Shown here one piece after another: positions 22,411 to 33,526 of a stretch of 64,000 nucleotides of DNA. A program made the position numbers and the translations under genes. Source of the DNA: Venturia oleaginea (Eukaryota; Ascomycota; Dothideomycetes; Venturiales; Venturiaceae); assembly GCA_013176395.1 (NCBI GenBank), contig JABMLP010000017.1:682001-746000 (forward strand), read 5' to 3'. The stretch's first letter is position 1; the number at the start of each line of letters is the position of its first letter. The notes below the pieces were generated by a model. It was not told the DNA's origin. It saw nothing but the letters and a program-made list of their open reading frames with translations, and made no database searches.

Positions 22411-23730
22411 ATGCATCACGAAAATAAAATTCAGGTAGTTCCCTTGAGCGACGACATACGAAAGTCGTCTCGACTAGGAGCAGAAGTGCTCCTGCCCGGA
22501 GCCAGTACTTCTTTCGACCTGAAATCCCTATCAGGGGAAGAAAAAGCGACCTTGCGCCAAGGTTTCTACGATCAAGGAGTGTTGTTGATACGAAACCAGC
22601 ACGACCTGAATCCTGATGTCCTGTACGATGTAGCAGAATTGATCGATCCACATCCTACGCATTTCCATTCTGGTGGCAAGAGACAAGTCACGGACCCAAA
22701 GAATATTCTCGCCTTGAACGGCTGCAACAGACTGCCTCGCGCTCCGCAAGTTACTGTCATCGGGAAAGGGCACTATGAGGGGTATGAAGGCATTCCAGAG
22801 TTAGACCTGAAACACCTGGTAGGTTTGCTAGACCTGAGCCCCTACTTTTTTTTAACGCTATCTGACAGGATCATGTATCATTCCACGAGAACCCACTTTC
22901 GGAAACCCAAATCGCTGAAGGGCTCACAAGGCCTTACAGGTGGCACATGGACGCCCCGTTATACGAGATTCTCCCTGGCTTTGTTACATCAATTCGTGCC
23001 ATCGAAGTTCCCAAAATACGTCGCCAGAAATTGCAGTTTCCTGATAACACAAGCATGGATATTGCTGCAGGGTCCACGTTATGTGAGTACGAGATCTGGA
23101 ATTTCCGAGTCTTGCATTGTGCTGACACGCTTAGTTTTTTCCGGTGCTCGTAACTTTGAATTACTGTCACCAGAAGAGCAGGAATTCGCCATCAACACCA
23201 CTGTCCAATATGCTCCGCGAGCTTACGAGTGGATGCGTAATTGTAAAGCCTCGTCAGATGGTTTAACGATCGAAAAAGTGGGTCGAGAGACCCCACTCGA
23301 TCAACTTCCGACATTTGAATGGGATAAGGTGCAATCCTTCCCGGTATGTTGTCCGAACCACCGTGCCCCAGATGGCCATCACTAACACCTTCAGATGGTC
23401 TGGGAAAACCATGGCAACGGTCAGCCACACTTACAAATCCTCGGGTGCTGCGTCTACTCACTCACCACCATCGATCCAAAGGCCGGAAAGAAGTCAGTCA
23501 TTGACGATGTCCAAGAAGTAAGGCGGATATGTCACAGTCTGCAAAGCAAAGTCTACAGGCCTGAGAATGTCTACGCGCATGACTGGAAAGAAGGCGATCT
23601 TGTGCTTTTCCACAATAGAGGTGTGATGCATTCTATTTCTGGTCAGCTATCGGCATACCCCGACAAGAGGTTACTATGGCAATGTAATATGGCGAGTGGG
23701 GCTATTCCCAAACCATATGGCAGGGGATAG
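22411..23730 (+). CDS. TauD-family alpha-ketoglutarate dioxygenase, XanA-like
   Basis: Four exons (22411..22818, 22869..23082, 23135..23343, 23395..23730) with 50-52 nt introns give 388 residues. The TauD/TfdA fold is indicated by WHMDAPLYEILP (Fe ligands His and Asp), VWENHGNGQPHLQI, and HDWKEGDLVLFHNRGVMHS with the distal His; a C-terminal Arg follows (DKRLLWQCN). The segments GYEGIPELDLKHLDH and MVWEN..LQI are close in pattern to Aspergillus XanA, the fungal xanthine hydroxylase that makes uric acid from xanthine with Fe(II) and alpha-ketoglutarate. Assignment to xanthine is inference; another purine-like or sulfonate substrate is possible. It lies beside an NCS1 permease and a Zn2Cys6 regulator. 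ATG 22411 is the first in frame, with Asn and Lys residues following. Confidence 0.88.
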
Positions 23731-23919
23731 CATCGTTGTGGGAACCGCGTACGTGTAATGGATATCATATACCCATAGAACTTGAGGCCGAACTACTTTT
23801 CTTGTATGTATTAGTGCAGAGAACCTCGCATACCGCTTTAGTCAAAGTGTGTAATTATTAATGGCGTCATCAATAAGATTATACTGCCTAGTCAATCTAC
23901 TTACACCCCATGCGAGAAT

Positions 23920-24468
23920 TCAAGCAAGCAAAGGTTGAACCTCATCCTCCTCTTTATTCTCACCCCGCACCGTCCTCCAACACCGTGCAAACCATTCCCT
24001 CCACCCCTCCTCACTCTCCCTGACCCAAACATCCCCAACCATCGCGCCATCTTCATCCACAAAAACAGTCCAGCCCTCTCCAGTCGCCGCCCAAGCCTCC
24101 CCAATCCATTGGACGAGTTTAGCGAAGTAGATGAGGAAGAACAGGCCAACGAGGGTGGCTAGGATTGTGGCGGCGGAGACGAGAAAAGATGTTGTTGAGC
24201 AGTTGCAGTTGAAGGTTCGGAGTTCCCATCGTTCTTGCCAGGGGAGGGGGCAGATGTGTTTGTTGACTATTGGTTGGAGGATGTTTGGGAGGAGGGAAGC
24301 TGGGAATTTTGGGGTTGGGATGGGGAGGCATGTTCCTGACTTTCTGGATTGAGCTTTGTGTCTTAAGTATCTTAAGGGTGGAAGTGGGCAGGGTGGTAAA
24401 GGATGTGTCGAGGTGAAACATGATTGAGAAGTGTCGTAGGTTATACGGTGGGACGTACATATGGACAC
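23920..24468 (-). CDS. small single-pass membrane protein, unknown
   Basis: 182 codons from ATG 24468. The C-terminal half is convincing: LRTFNCNCS, one strong membrane helix (SAATILATLVGLFFLIYF), then an acidic/aromatic cytoplasmic-type tail (WTVFVDEDGAMVGDVW) ending in Glu-rich sequence. The N-terminal 80 residues are Pro/Ser-rich and less credible, so the true start may be internal or spliced. No family recognised. It is convergent with the dioxygenase gene. Confidence 0.5.
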   Translation of the reverse strand: MSICTSHRITYDTSQSCFTSTHPLPPCPLPPLRYLRHKAQSRKSGTCLPIPTPKFPASLLPNILQPIVNKHICPLPWQERWELRTFNCNCSTTSFLVSAATILATLVGLFFLIYFAKLVQWIGEAWAATGEGWTVFVDEDGAMVGDVWVRESEEGWREWFARCWRTVRGENKEEDEVQPLLA

Positions 24469-24862
24469 CAGCCGCAGTTATACTTGCTAGCTATGCAATG
24501 ACCGCAATCCTGGATTCTCCAACATTGTCTTAGGTGCTTGTCGTCATCCTTGTTGTTCGTGATCCAAGATGAGGAGGTGTTTCGAGCGAGGAGAATTTCG
24601 TCGAAGGTAGCCATAGCTATAGGTATTGAGGTTTAATGAGAGAAGTAAAGAAAAGCCAAAATCACGCGGTATGGTATAGATGAGAGGGAGTAAAGGGGAA
24701 CCTGTGAGGCTAATATTCCGGAGTACTATTCTAAGTGAATTCCACGAGAACACATGACTCGCGCGCTTTCCTCTTCCGGACTTCCGTTGTAAATAAACAC
24801 CATCTCCTTGTAAACAAATACAAGTTGCTCAGTCACCACCAAGAAAACCGCTCTTTAATGCC
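24469..24862. other. intergenic, no supported gene
   Basis: Nothing recognisable. The CTTGTAAACAAATACAAG phrase at about 24809-24826 is a near-perfect inverted repeat. Confidence 0.35.
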
Positions 24863-25329
24863 TTGAAGCACGTCGCGCAACGGGTTTCCTGCTTTCATCC
24901 GAGCTCTGCGACACATCCCCATCAGCAGCACCCATTCTCTACCGCCGCCGACTTCGAAACCTTTCTCGAGCGCGAACATACGACAGCATCAGGCATATAT
25001 CTCAAGCTCGCGAAGAAAGCCTCCCAAATCCCATTCATATCTGGCGCCGAAGCCGTGGAAGTCGCGCTCTGCTTCGGTTGGATAGATGGTAGAGCGAACG
25101 GGGTTGATGAGAACTGGTGGTTGGTGCGCTGTACCTCACATCGAGCAAAGAGCATATGGTCACAGAAGGCAGGAAAGAACACAGAAACAAGACGGCTAGC
25201 AAGACCGCCGGCAAAAGGAAGAAGCGAGAAAGCTCATATGAAGCTGAGGACGCTCCCGTTGTGCAAGCTAATCCATTGAGGAGACAGTCACACCGTGAGG
25301 GGCTGCGACGCAGACGTCAAGAAGATTGA
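24863..25329 (+). pseudogene. YdeI/OmpD-associated-like protein, truncated
   Basis: In one frame the segment reads FETFLEREHTTASGIYLKLAKK, then GAEAVEVALCFGWIDGRANG, DENWWLVR and AKSIWSQK. These are the conserved blocks of the YdeI (bacteriocin-protection-like) family, normally about 190-200 residues. After AKSIWSQK the family sequence decays and the frame ends at 25279; a second frame runs on to 25329. There is no in-frame ATG at the 5' end, so a first exon is missing or lost. I read it as a decayed copy, though an unrecognised intron is possible. Confidence 0.6.
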
Positions 25330-25831
25330 TATAGCTTCTCATACGTAGAGAAGGATCACCTCTATGGTCTCTTTTATCACTTTCCTGAAGGATTAAGATC
25401 GCAGTAACGTTGGTGGATAGTAGATGGTGGACTTGATGTTCGCTCACAGTCAAATTCGACCTCTGGCCTCCTAGCTTGTAATCAGAACTGACGAAAGGCC
25501 CTCTTACGAAGGGCAAATTTCTTATACAGCTTTTAGCTGGGTCTCAGCTTCATCAATTCATATGACAGGGTGTCGAGGTTCGAAGTTTTGCAAATCGAAG
25601 CCAGTCGTACTTGTAGCTTTTAAACAAACAGCCCGTGATGATCAACAATTCTGCCACATCTCGCACGATTGATAGAACCTGTATTGTATTCATTCTGTAG
25701 GTATTGAAATAAAAGACTCCTTTTATACAGCTATGTTGTATGGAGCTTCGTGATAATCGATTTCGTCCTCGAGTCTACACCACACCAAAACATCCACCAA
25801 CAAACATTAATTGTTTTGATATCTGCGCAAA
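25330..25831. other. intergenic / promoter of pICln gene
   Basis: No gene supported. The last 80 bases are C/A-rich leader before ATG 25832. Confidence 0.4.
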
Positions 25832-26684
25832 ATGGCAACGGCAACATCCCTCGTCAAGATCACAGACGCTCCGAACCGAGAGGAGTTCGCGCCTCTAATC
25901 TTGGACGAGACGCCTATGACCTTCTTTGGGAGCAAGCCTGTCCTACACTACCACTCTGCCAATGCTACTATTGTTGTCGCAAAGTCGCAATATGATGAAT
26001 TAGATATTCTACACGACCTGCAGGCTACCGCGACGACGAAAGGAGCATCTACAAATGACAGCTCGGCAGTTGAATATGTCACGATAACGGGCGTAGATGC
26101 GTGGGTTACGTCCAAGTAAGTATTGCGCCTGGAGCTCAAGTTTTTACTATGTCCAGCGTAATCGCTAAAACATGAACTATAGGGAATTTACACTCTTCTC
26201 GCCAACCACGGGCAAAGGAATTTTAATACCATACCCGTCTATCGGTATCCACGCGCTCGGCAACTACGAATCCAAGGCCGCCATTATTTTACAGCTCAAC
26301 CTCCACGATGCCGACACCGTAAACTCAGACGACGATTTCGAGACGCTAGATCTAAACCTCATTCCCACCGAGTCACCCATATCCAACGGAACAGACGAGG
26401 CACCAAACCCCGCGAAGTCGATATTTGAGGCTCTCTCCGATTGCGCAGACCTACATCCTGATCCTGCTTCAGACGAGGAAGGAGAAGAGGAGGGAGAAGA
26501 TACTGCGCCGGGTGCTGGTGGATGGATCACCTCGGAGAATATGGATCAATTCCTGGATACGGATGGCAATTTCATCGGTGGTGGGATTCTAGGCGCTGGT
26601 GCGGGTACTATTCGGACTAGAGAAGAGGATATGGAAGACACTGAGGAAGACGGCATGGAGACAAAATGGTCACGCACGGAATGA
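25832..26684 (+). CDS. pICln / methylosome subunit (Voldacs domain)
   Basis: Two exons (25832..26115, 26183..26684) around a 67-nt intron give 261 residues. The PH-like Voldacs domain covers residues 1-150. EFTLFSPTTGKGILIPYPSI and IHALG follow the ICln pattern, with a long acidic stretch (DEEGEEEGEDT) and an acidic C-terminus that ends ETKWSRTE. In animals pICln is a chaperone of Sm-protein loading in the PRMT5 methylosome; the fungal role is probably in snRNP assembly. The splice rejoins a Lys codon across the intron in a conserved strand. Good leader context at the start. Confidence 0.85.
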
Positions 26685-27299
26685 TTATGGCAGCGAGACT
26701 GAGACGACAAAACATGGATACTACGATAAACACGGCAGGACTTTTGCGAGTGCTTAGCATTATCTGGTATGTCGCACTCAACATCATCTTGATATCCTAC
26801 GACTAACAAACCAAGAAGGCGCCGCAGATAGGTTGCCGGGCGAACAATGTGCAAAACGCTTGATCAAGGACAAACGGTGGGGAAAGGAAATTTGCCACAA
26901 TTATCCTGAATATTGCCAGGAATCTTAGGACTACTTCGATAATGAAAGAACATCAGAGTTCATTATTGTCTCTTTGCCTGTGAGTCTTGCGCAATTGCGG
27001 TACAGGAACGAATTTCATGCCCCGCTATTGATCTGGCAATTTTCGTCGCACTGCAGCATTTGTGGTGGATTCTGGCGCAGTGCATGCTCGTCCAAGCCCC
27101 CCAACCTCTTTATTTTCTCCTCCTCAAGACCCGCCCTTAATAGAGATCGATCGCAATGAAATCCTGGCGAGTGTTAAGAATCAAGGTGCCAAGAATTTAC
27201 TGATATCGATCTCGAGGGAGCGATTTTAAACCTGATGATAGTATCGTCGGTGATCAGATTGATGCTGGACGACCTTGACGGCCTCTCCGTAAAGGGCAC
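26685..27299. other. intergenic with fragments, no supported gene
   Basis: Short open frames only. From about 27170 the sequence has coding-like stretches in the same phase as the candidate at 27300-28181, broken by stops. Confidence 0.3.
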
Positions 27300-28181
27300 T
27301 TGATCAAATCGGAAGTTTTCATTGTTGGGAAGTCAAGGTACAACCATGACAAACTCACCACCTCGCTTAAGCAATACACTTCTGATCGCTACCCGCCCAA
27401 GGATATCAGTGTCATCGAAGCCTGTCCCCTCTCATACAGACTAGGAGAAATGCATAGCATCACGATGAATGTCGATGCCACACCGATATCTTCCGTTCGT
27501 TCCCCAGCTGTTTAGGATATCTGGACGCGCTGCTGCTGCGAATCGGCGAATCTAACCACGAAAGAAGCGATTCCTCGCATGCCATCGAGCTATGCTGTAG
27601 GTGAAACTTTTGGGTTCCGATCGTCGTGGTTGTAGAAAGCTGGAGATAAATACTGATGTCAGGCTAGGTTTTGAGGTATTCTCGTCTCACGGGGAGCGTC
27701 GAGATGCTTCTTGGTGGACGATTTTCAGCATGGCAGAACAACAAATCGCCCACGAGTTAGCGAACCCGATCTCGAACAAACGCTAGTAGATTTATATAAG
27801 CGATACGTTGGTAGACACGAATCAACGACAGCAATTGCCATGAGTACTGATCACCAGCAAAGATGTGATTTCAGAATCTCGTCTGTTTCGCTTGAAGATG
27901 TGCTCGGTGTGGCAAAACTCATTCAGAGGGATAAGATGTGGTGGCTTCTGATGGTGCCTTGTGCTGGAGGTCGGAATGTTCCAATTCTGCTTGAAATCGA
28001 GACATCGAGAGGAGATGAAGAGCGAATCTATTATCCAGCCAAGCTCAAAGACTCCTGCAAGGAGTTTCGAGGCACATGCTACGAGGTAACGCGAGGTGTC
28101 AAGATGCGGTGGATTTATCGTGATGATCGACCATGGCTTGGCGTAGGCACTCGGCAACCTTCTATGCTCAGACTTCGTTGA
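27300..28181 (+). pseudogene. decayed coding region, family not recognised
   Basis: Frame 27300..27515 (KSEVFIVGKSRYNHDKLTTS) and frame 27711..28181 (LVDLYKRYVGRH; MWWLLMVPCAGGRNVPILLE; MRWIYRDDRPWLGVG) look coding, but stops separate them and no splice sites join them cleanly. They may be one broken gene or two pieces. I do not recognise a family and assign no function. Confidence 0.35.
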
Positions 28182-28586
28182 GAAAAAGGCGTAATTGATA
28201 TTTGACGGAACTTGGATGTGATTTTGATGGAGAGAAGAACAAAGGGGTAGAATAATGAGATCAGTGACGCGGTAATAACAGCCGAGAAACAAGCATTTTG
28301 AAAACGGACACTATTCCGCACATGCAAACGCTCCCTGGGACCATCAGACTTCAACCGCCAATCCAAACCCCCTACACTATTGTTAGCCGGCCTCAAAACA
28401 ACGGCTCGTTCTTTTCTTTGTCCATCCCAATCTTCTAGGCCCACAAAATGATCAGGATGGATCTCATCTTTGAATTGGAGGCAGTTACAGCGGGTCGAGA
28501 CTTATGGAGCTCTGTTCATCTTTGTGGGGTTCTTATCTTGTGCCGTTTCCACTGACAGCATGTCTCCAAATTCTCTGTGCTTCACG

Positions 28587-29912
28587 ATGTTGGTGTATAG
28601 AACCCAAATCATTGGCGTCGCGGCCGTGCTTCTCGTCTTCCTGTTCTTCTTTTCTCTCTCTCAGTACTCCTCGTTCTCTCCGAGTTTTAGTTCGCGTGCT
28701 TCGTCGGCTGTTCCGAAGTCAGCGACTGGTTTTTTGAAAGATGTCTATAATCAGACTCTAGGTGTACGTGTCTCATTGTTTACACGAGCTTCAGGCTTTA
28801 ATAATTGACCTTCATTTAGTTTCAAAAGATACTGGCCATTAGTCTACCGAGCAGAACTGATCACCGGGATGCTTTTATTCTTTCAACTGCAGTAACTGGT
28901 ATCAAAGGCTCATTCGTTGAGGGTGTGGCTGGCAAAGATGTGTTGGACAAAGTACTTCCACCTGGAGACGCAAATGCCTTCAGCCTGGGAAATCGAGGAA
29001 GCTGGAGGGCTCATCTCAATGCCTTGCAGCAGTACGTGGCTTCACGGAACGACACGAACAAGAGCTAACCTTGGGCGCAGGGTCGTAGATCAAGATCTGG
29101 CCACAGCACTCATCATGGAGGATGATGTGGACTGGGATATTCGAGTTAAGTCACAGCTTTATGAGTTCGCAGGAGCAGTAAACCTCCTCACACAACCACT
29201 CGCGCATGGAAACACGAAATATGCAGACCCAACCTTCCCTACTCCAAAAGAAAATTCAACCGTCCACACGGAGATGCATCCAGGCCCAAAACTATCCACA
29301 GTCCCACCAAAACTGAGTCCATACGGCGACGACTGGGATGTCCTATGGCTCGGACACTGCGGCGCCCGCTTCCCATCCATGAAGAAAGATCCAGCCCTCC
29401 CTCAAGGCAGAGCCCTCATAAACGATCCAACCGCACCCTCTCAACAACACGTCTTCATCGGCTTTGGTAGCGATGAGATCCTTCGAAGCTACCCAAATCA
29501 CACACGAGTCATCAGTCATACCGCCGAAGTAGTCTGCACCCTCGCCTACGCCGTCTCTCAACGAGCCGCCCGCCAAATCCTCTACGATGTCGGCCTCAGA
29601 GCCCTCCAGAACCCATTCGATATAATGCTAAGAAAATACTGCGATGGGGTTGATGGGAGGAAAGTGAGGAAATGTTATACAGCACAGCCATCTTACATGG
29701 CGCATCATCGAGCTGCGGGGAAGGCGAGCAAGAGTAGTGATATCCATGATTGGGAGGGAAAAAAAGAGGCTGAGGTGGAAAGCAAACATGCGTACACTTT
29801 CAATGTTCGATTGAGTACGAAGATGAATTTGCAGAAACTGGTTGATGGAGAGACGGATTATGTTGATCAATGGCCTGATGAGAAGTTAGGAATGAACAAG
29901 ATTACTTGGTGA
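28587..29912 (+). CDS. GT25-family glycosyltransferase
   Basis: Three exons (28587..28763, 28820..29031, 29081..29912) with 56- and 49-nt introns give 406 residues. ATG 28587 directly precedes a signal anchor (IIGVAAVLLVFLFFF), making a type II Golgi-like protein; an in-frame ATG at 28560 is an alternative. The catalytic region has ILAISLPSRTDHRD, GSWRAHLNAL and ALIMEDDVDWD, the EDD metal/nucleotide-sugar motif of GT25 (LPS-type galactosyl/glucosyl transferases), then DDWDVLWLGHCG and a later CTLAYAVSQRAA helix. Fungal members are common but the acceptor is unknown. The 28763 donor (GTACGT) was chosen because it alone keeps the LAISLPSR frame. Confidence 0.85.
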
Positions 29913-30113
29913 GGCCAAGGTATGTAGGAGATGAGAACATGGACACTTTTGCGTCGTGTATTTGGATTTGCGCTCTCGATCTGAGCACTTTGACCTACTC
30001 CGAACATTTGAGCCGATGCTCTGATTCAGACAGAACGGAGCCGAGAGAACGCGTCGACTTTGAAAGTCCCATGAGCCTGAACTTCAATCTCAAGATTCTC
30101 GTTGCCTTCTCAA

Positions 30114-30758
30114 TTACCAGCCTGCTCGTCTAGTTAGGCACGTTGAAAACTTACCGATCATCTTGGTAAGTATCGGGCCAAGCCTCTCTTTCACAGCACC
30201 GTGTTCACCGGTCGTCGTGTCGACATGAACTGTAACTGGACCGTGAGCATTTAACCCACCAAGCTCTTCCAGTTCATCCAGAACACCCCCTCTCATCGAT
30301 GACACCAAGTGAAACCTATAAATCTCGAAACTACCGCCTCTTTTCAACAGAAGCTGAGTCAAAGCTGACAGAGACCACGAATCCTCAACATAAACGTGAA
30401 CATCCAAGTGTTTAACCCGATTCCAAAAAGGCCAATAATCAACAGAATCCGGCATCTCAAAATTAATGATTTCGAGTTCGAAATGGTTGAGTGTGTACAC
30501 CAAGTCGATGGCTTCCTCGTAGATCTGTTTGTTGCAGAGTAAGAGGTTGAAATTGGGCTTGGTTTTACAGCTTAGAGAAGCGTAGACGTAGAGTTCGCTG
30601 CCTGGACACAGGATGCGTGGGTAGTAGTCTTGAGCTTCGTAGGGGGTTCCTTGGAGTGCTTGGTGATAGATTTGATTTCGGAGTTCGCGGGGGAGGGAGA
30701 GGAGGGGGAAGAGGTTTGCTCTTATATTGGGATGCTCTGTTGTTGTTTTGCTGGCCAT
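30114..30758 (-). CDS. hypothetical protein with F-box-like LPRELR motif
   Basis: 214 codons from ATG 30758. The N-terminal LLSLPRELRNQIYHQAL is the F-box-like/2EXR-type motif common in expanded fungal hypothetical families. It is followed by LLLCNKQIYEEAIDLVYTLNHFE and DYWPFWNRVKHLDVHVYV, the usual layout of those proteins. The C-terminus is odd (CLTRRAGW), and a GTAAGT near 30148 suggests the frame may really splice into sequence below 30113, so the 3' end is uncertain. A broken paralogue lies at 32082-32524. If it is an F-box protein it may recruit targets to ubiquitin ligase; that is inference. Confidence 0.65.
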   Translation of the reverse strand: MASKTTTEHPNIRANLFPLLSLPRELRNQIYHQALQGTPYEAQDYYPRILCPGSELYVYASLSCKTKPNFNLLLCNKQIYEEAIDLVYTLNHFELEIINFEMPDSVDYWPFWNRVKHLDVHVYVEDSWSLSALTQLLLKRGGSFEIYRFHLVSSMRGGVLDELEELGGLNAHGPVTVHVDTTTGEHGAVKERLGPILTKMIGKFSTCLTRRAGW

Positions 30759-32081
30759 GCTTTTGAGGGGGTGGTTGCCTGTTTCTGAGATGCGATTGGG
30801 AGAGGATGAGATTGGGAGTACGAGAGAGACAGATTATATACAGATGCTTCGATGAGGGCATGAAGCTGCCGAAATGGACATGATGTAAATTGCGACTTGT
30901 TCTGGCTAAAGACGCGGGGGATAATAAGAAGGGATGAGAGAAGTTCGCGGAGTGGCGTACCGTAGTATCTGGCCAGATTGCCAGTGCTTCGTAGCCGCTT
31001 TTGGTCGTACTCGTATTCGTAAATTGAGCGGATTAGATGGTCTACAAAGATAGGAAGTAGAGAGTATTCCGGATACTTTACGAAGCATTTACGTTACCTA
31101 GAATTTGTTAAGAGAGTCTTTAAATTAAGATTAAGGTTAGTATGAACTTCCAGAAGAGAAGACTCTCCATAGAAATCTTTCATATATGAGGCTCTACTCA
31201 AGATAAACATTCAGTTTAATAGATGATAGACGAATGCGAGGTACCGTACGAGTACGAAGCACTAGCCGATTTGGCCAGATCTAGGAGGTACGTACGGTAC
31301 ACGTGCAGAGGGCTTTGGGGCCGATGCCGTGCCGATGCCGTGCCGATGCCAACTCCTTCAGATGCTAATCACCAACTCCTTTACGGCCAACGCTTTTTCA
31401 TTCTCCTTTCTACCCTCCAAGGTGGCAGCGATATTGTCTCAGATAGAGCCGCCCTCATCCCGATGACACCGAAGAGGCCTGATGTTGTACATTTCAAGGC
31501 TTTCCAAACTCGAAGATGTGTGGTTCTGTTCCATATCTGGTTATTGATCGAGAAGCCAGCGTTGCCTTTTTATCAAACTCCCTTCGTTACGTCTTATCTA
31601 ATGTTGAATTTCCAACCAGGGACAAGGCTTATGCTTCAGTCTGTACGCGATATCTCGCCTAGACATTTTGGTAAAGCGCTTTTGTTGCTGAAGATGTCCA
31701 CAGTTCGAGAATTAACACCTCCTTTTTGCTCACAGACATACAGAACTGAAATTGCGGACCGTTCCCGGCGGTCTCCACCATCTTCCCATCCTCATCCCAT
31801 CAAAACGTTTTTGTTCGCATGTTTTCCTACCGTCTTTATTTACTATGCTCCCAGTCCGCTCGATTTCTCACCATGGGCAGAAAGGCACTCACCTGGTATC
31901 ATCTGGTAGAGTAGCTCCCGATAAAATTACAGTATCGCTGAAACATCGTTCTTCTTCCCCAAGAAACTGAGTCTTCTTTGCCGTGAGCCTTGAGCTCAGA
32001 GAGCCTACTAACCTGTTTCGAACAATCGTTATCAGTCACTATCTCGAAGTTGTGTATTTGTAGATCGCGTTGCGATGTGAG
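30759..32081. other. intergenic; 228-codon frame not supported
   Basis: The plus frame 31223..31909 has no motif. It overlaps a short tandem (GTGCCGATGCC, about 31319-31350, three units) and starts in a weak context. Minus short frames are also present. No gene called. Confidence 0.35.
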
Positions 32082-32524
32082 TCAGTCCACCAGCTGATCC
32101 ACGCCGCTCTTTCCACGAATCGCTGCGTCAACGTTCAGGTGCTTGATGCGGGACCAGATTGGCCATTGCGTGGGAACTCGAGATAGGTATTTTCACTATC
32201 GACCGAGTGTTTGAAATCGAGTCTGACGACGTTGACTTCGAAGATGAGGTTTTTGCATTCTCGTAGAGCTACTTGTTTGCTTGCAACAATCCGATAGACG
32301 AGGCGGCTCATCTGGCTAACAAGCTCCAAGTGCCTCTCCGTTCCTTGAAGCGCGAATTTATACACCATGTCTCGCAGCTTGCGTGGAAGATCTAGAAGGT
32401 GACAGGGTTCTTGGCGAGTTCGGATCTCCTTAGATTGGAATTCTTTTAACCTCCCACTTTGGAAGAGAGCTGCTGGTGTCGCAAACTGGCCGTTCATCTG
32501 ATGAGTGGTGAATACGTTGAACAT
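32082..32524 (-). pseudogene. broken paralogue of the LPRELR protein at 30114
   Basis: Reads CHLLDLPRKLRDMVYKFALQG, then a segment similar in order to the 30.1 kb gene (KQVALRECKNLIFEVNVVRLD; YLEFPR), and stops near 32135. In another frame just downstream, WPIWSRIKHLNV.. continues to a TGA at 32082-32084 and aligns with WPFWNRVKHLDV of the intact copy. So a frameshift lies at about 32160 and the 3' part is lost. It is an inactive tandem paralogue. Confidence 0.7.
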
Positions 32525-33526
32525 GGTAGGATTTGGATCGAGGATGGTATCCTGAGGCCGGCTAGTGGGTGTGCCTAAAATTTCTGGAGGCAGATATGGC
32601 GGGAGTGGGAAATAGAGACCGTGGGTGAGTTACTATATTTCCTGTAGCTGCTTTTTTCTCGTACGCCCCAAAACCTCGCGCTGCGTTTCCAACATAACAC
32701 ACAGTGAGGAGTGGTGTTATTGTGGGAACTTATCAGTGGCTGCCGTTTCCGAATCATATACTTTCTTACTCCCAAGATCTGCCGCTATAGAATTGCACTC
32801 CATATCAGAGCCTTATACTTTCTTACTCCCAAGATCTGCCGCTATAGAATTGCACTCCATATCAGAGCCTTATTTTTGCTCCCAAATGTTCCTGTCTTCT
32901 GGCAATAGATTCCTTCTTGAACCAAGAGGTCGCCAAGCACCTAACTCCCAACTTCCCGACTCGTTCCCCCCTTTTTCGCAGTGCAGTTCTCTTCTGCATC
33001 GAGATGACAAGCGAATTCTACACTCCCTGCACTTTCGATGCCGATCCCAAAATCCCATATACCCAGTTGAAGTGAAGTCTGGGAGAGAAGGTGGGTTTCC
33101 TCTGGACAGATTTCGGTCACATTTTGCTTTCCGCTGAGCCAAATTTTACATATAGGAATGACGCAATTATTGCTTGACAGCGTTTAGCACGAAAGCATCA
33201 TCACTCATGTGTCAGGCATATGTATTGAGTACCGCAGATACACGAGTAGTTGCTCGTGTTGTAGTCTTTTTTGGCTTAGTTGATACGGTATTCTCAATGA
33301 GTCCTGACATTATGCTCTTCAATTTGTCACGTGATGTAATATCCGAGAGGTATTTTGTAGGATACACTATCAACTGATCTATTCAATTTTGGTGGATAGA
33401 GTATTGTTGGCCCGTGTCAAAAATTCCGCCCCAGGTCTCCACGGCCTCCTCTTCTCCACGCGGTAGCTGGAAAGTTGGCTCGTATGTCACTTCCCACCAC
33501 AGATCGCGCTTCCAGGTGATGTACTT
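32525..33526. other. intergenic containing a 57-bp tandem duplication
   Basis: No supported gene. A 170-codon plus frame (32625..33137) is explained in part by the 57-bp repeat (multiple of three). Confidence 0.35.
32758..32874 (+). repeat. 57-bp tandem duplication, two perfect copies
   Basis: The unit beginning ATACTTTCTTACTCCCAAGA recurs 57 bases later with no mismatch seen; a few bases of a third unit follow. As 57 is divisible by three it keeps an open frame, but the surrounding frame is not a recognised gene. Recent slippage or unequal exchange. Confidence 0.85.

Noticed and set aside
31223..31909. 228-codon plus-strand frame
   Set aside because: No motif, weak start context, partly built from short tandem repeats.
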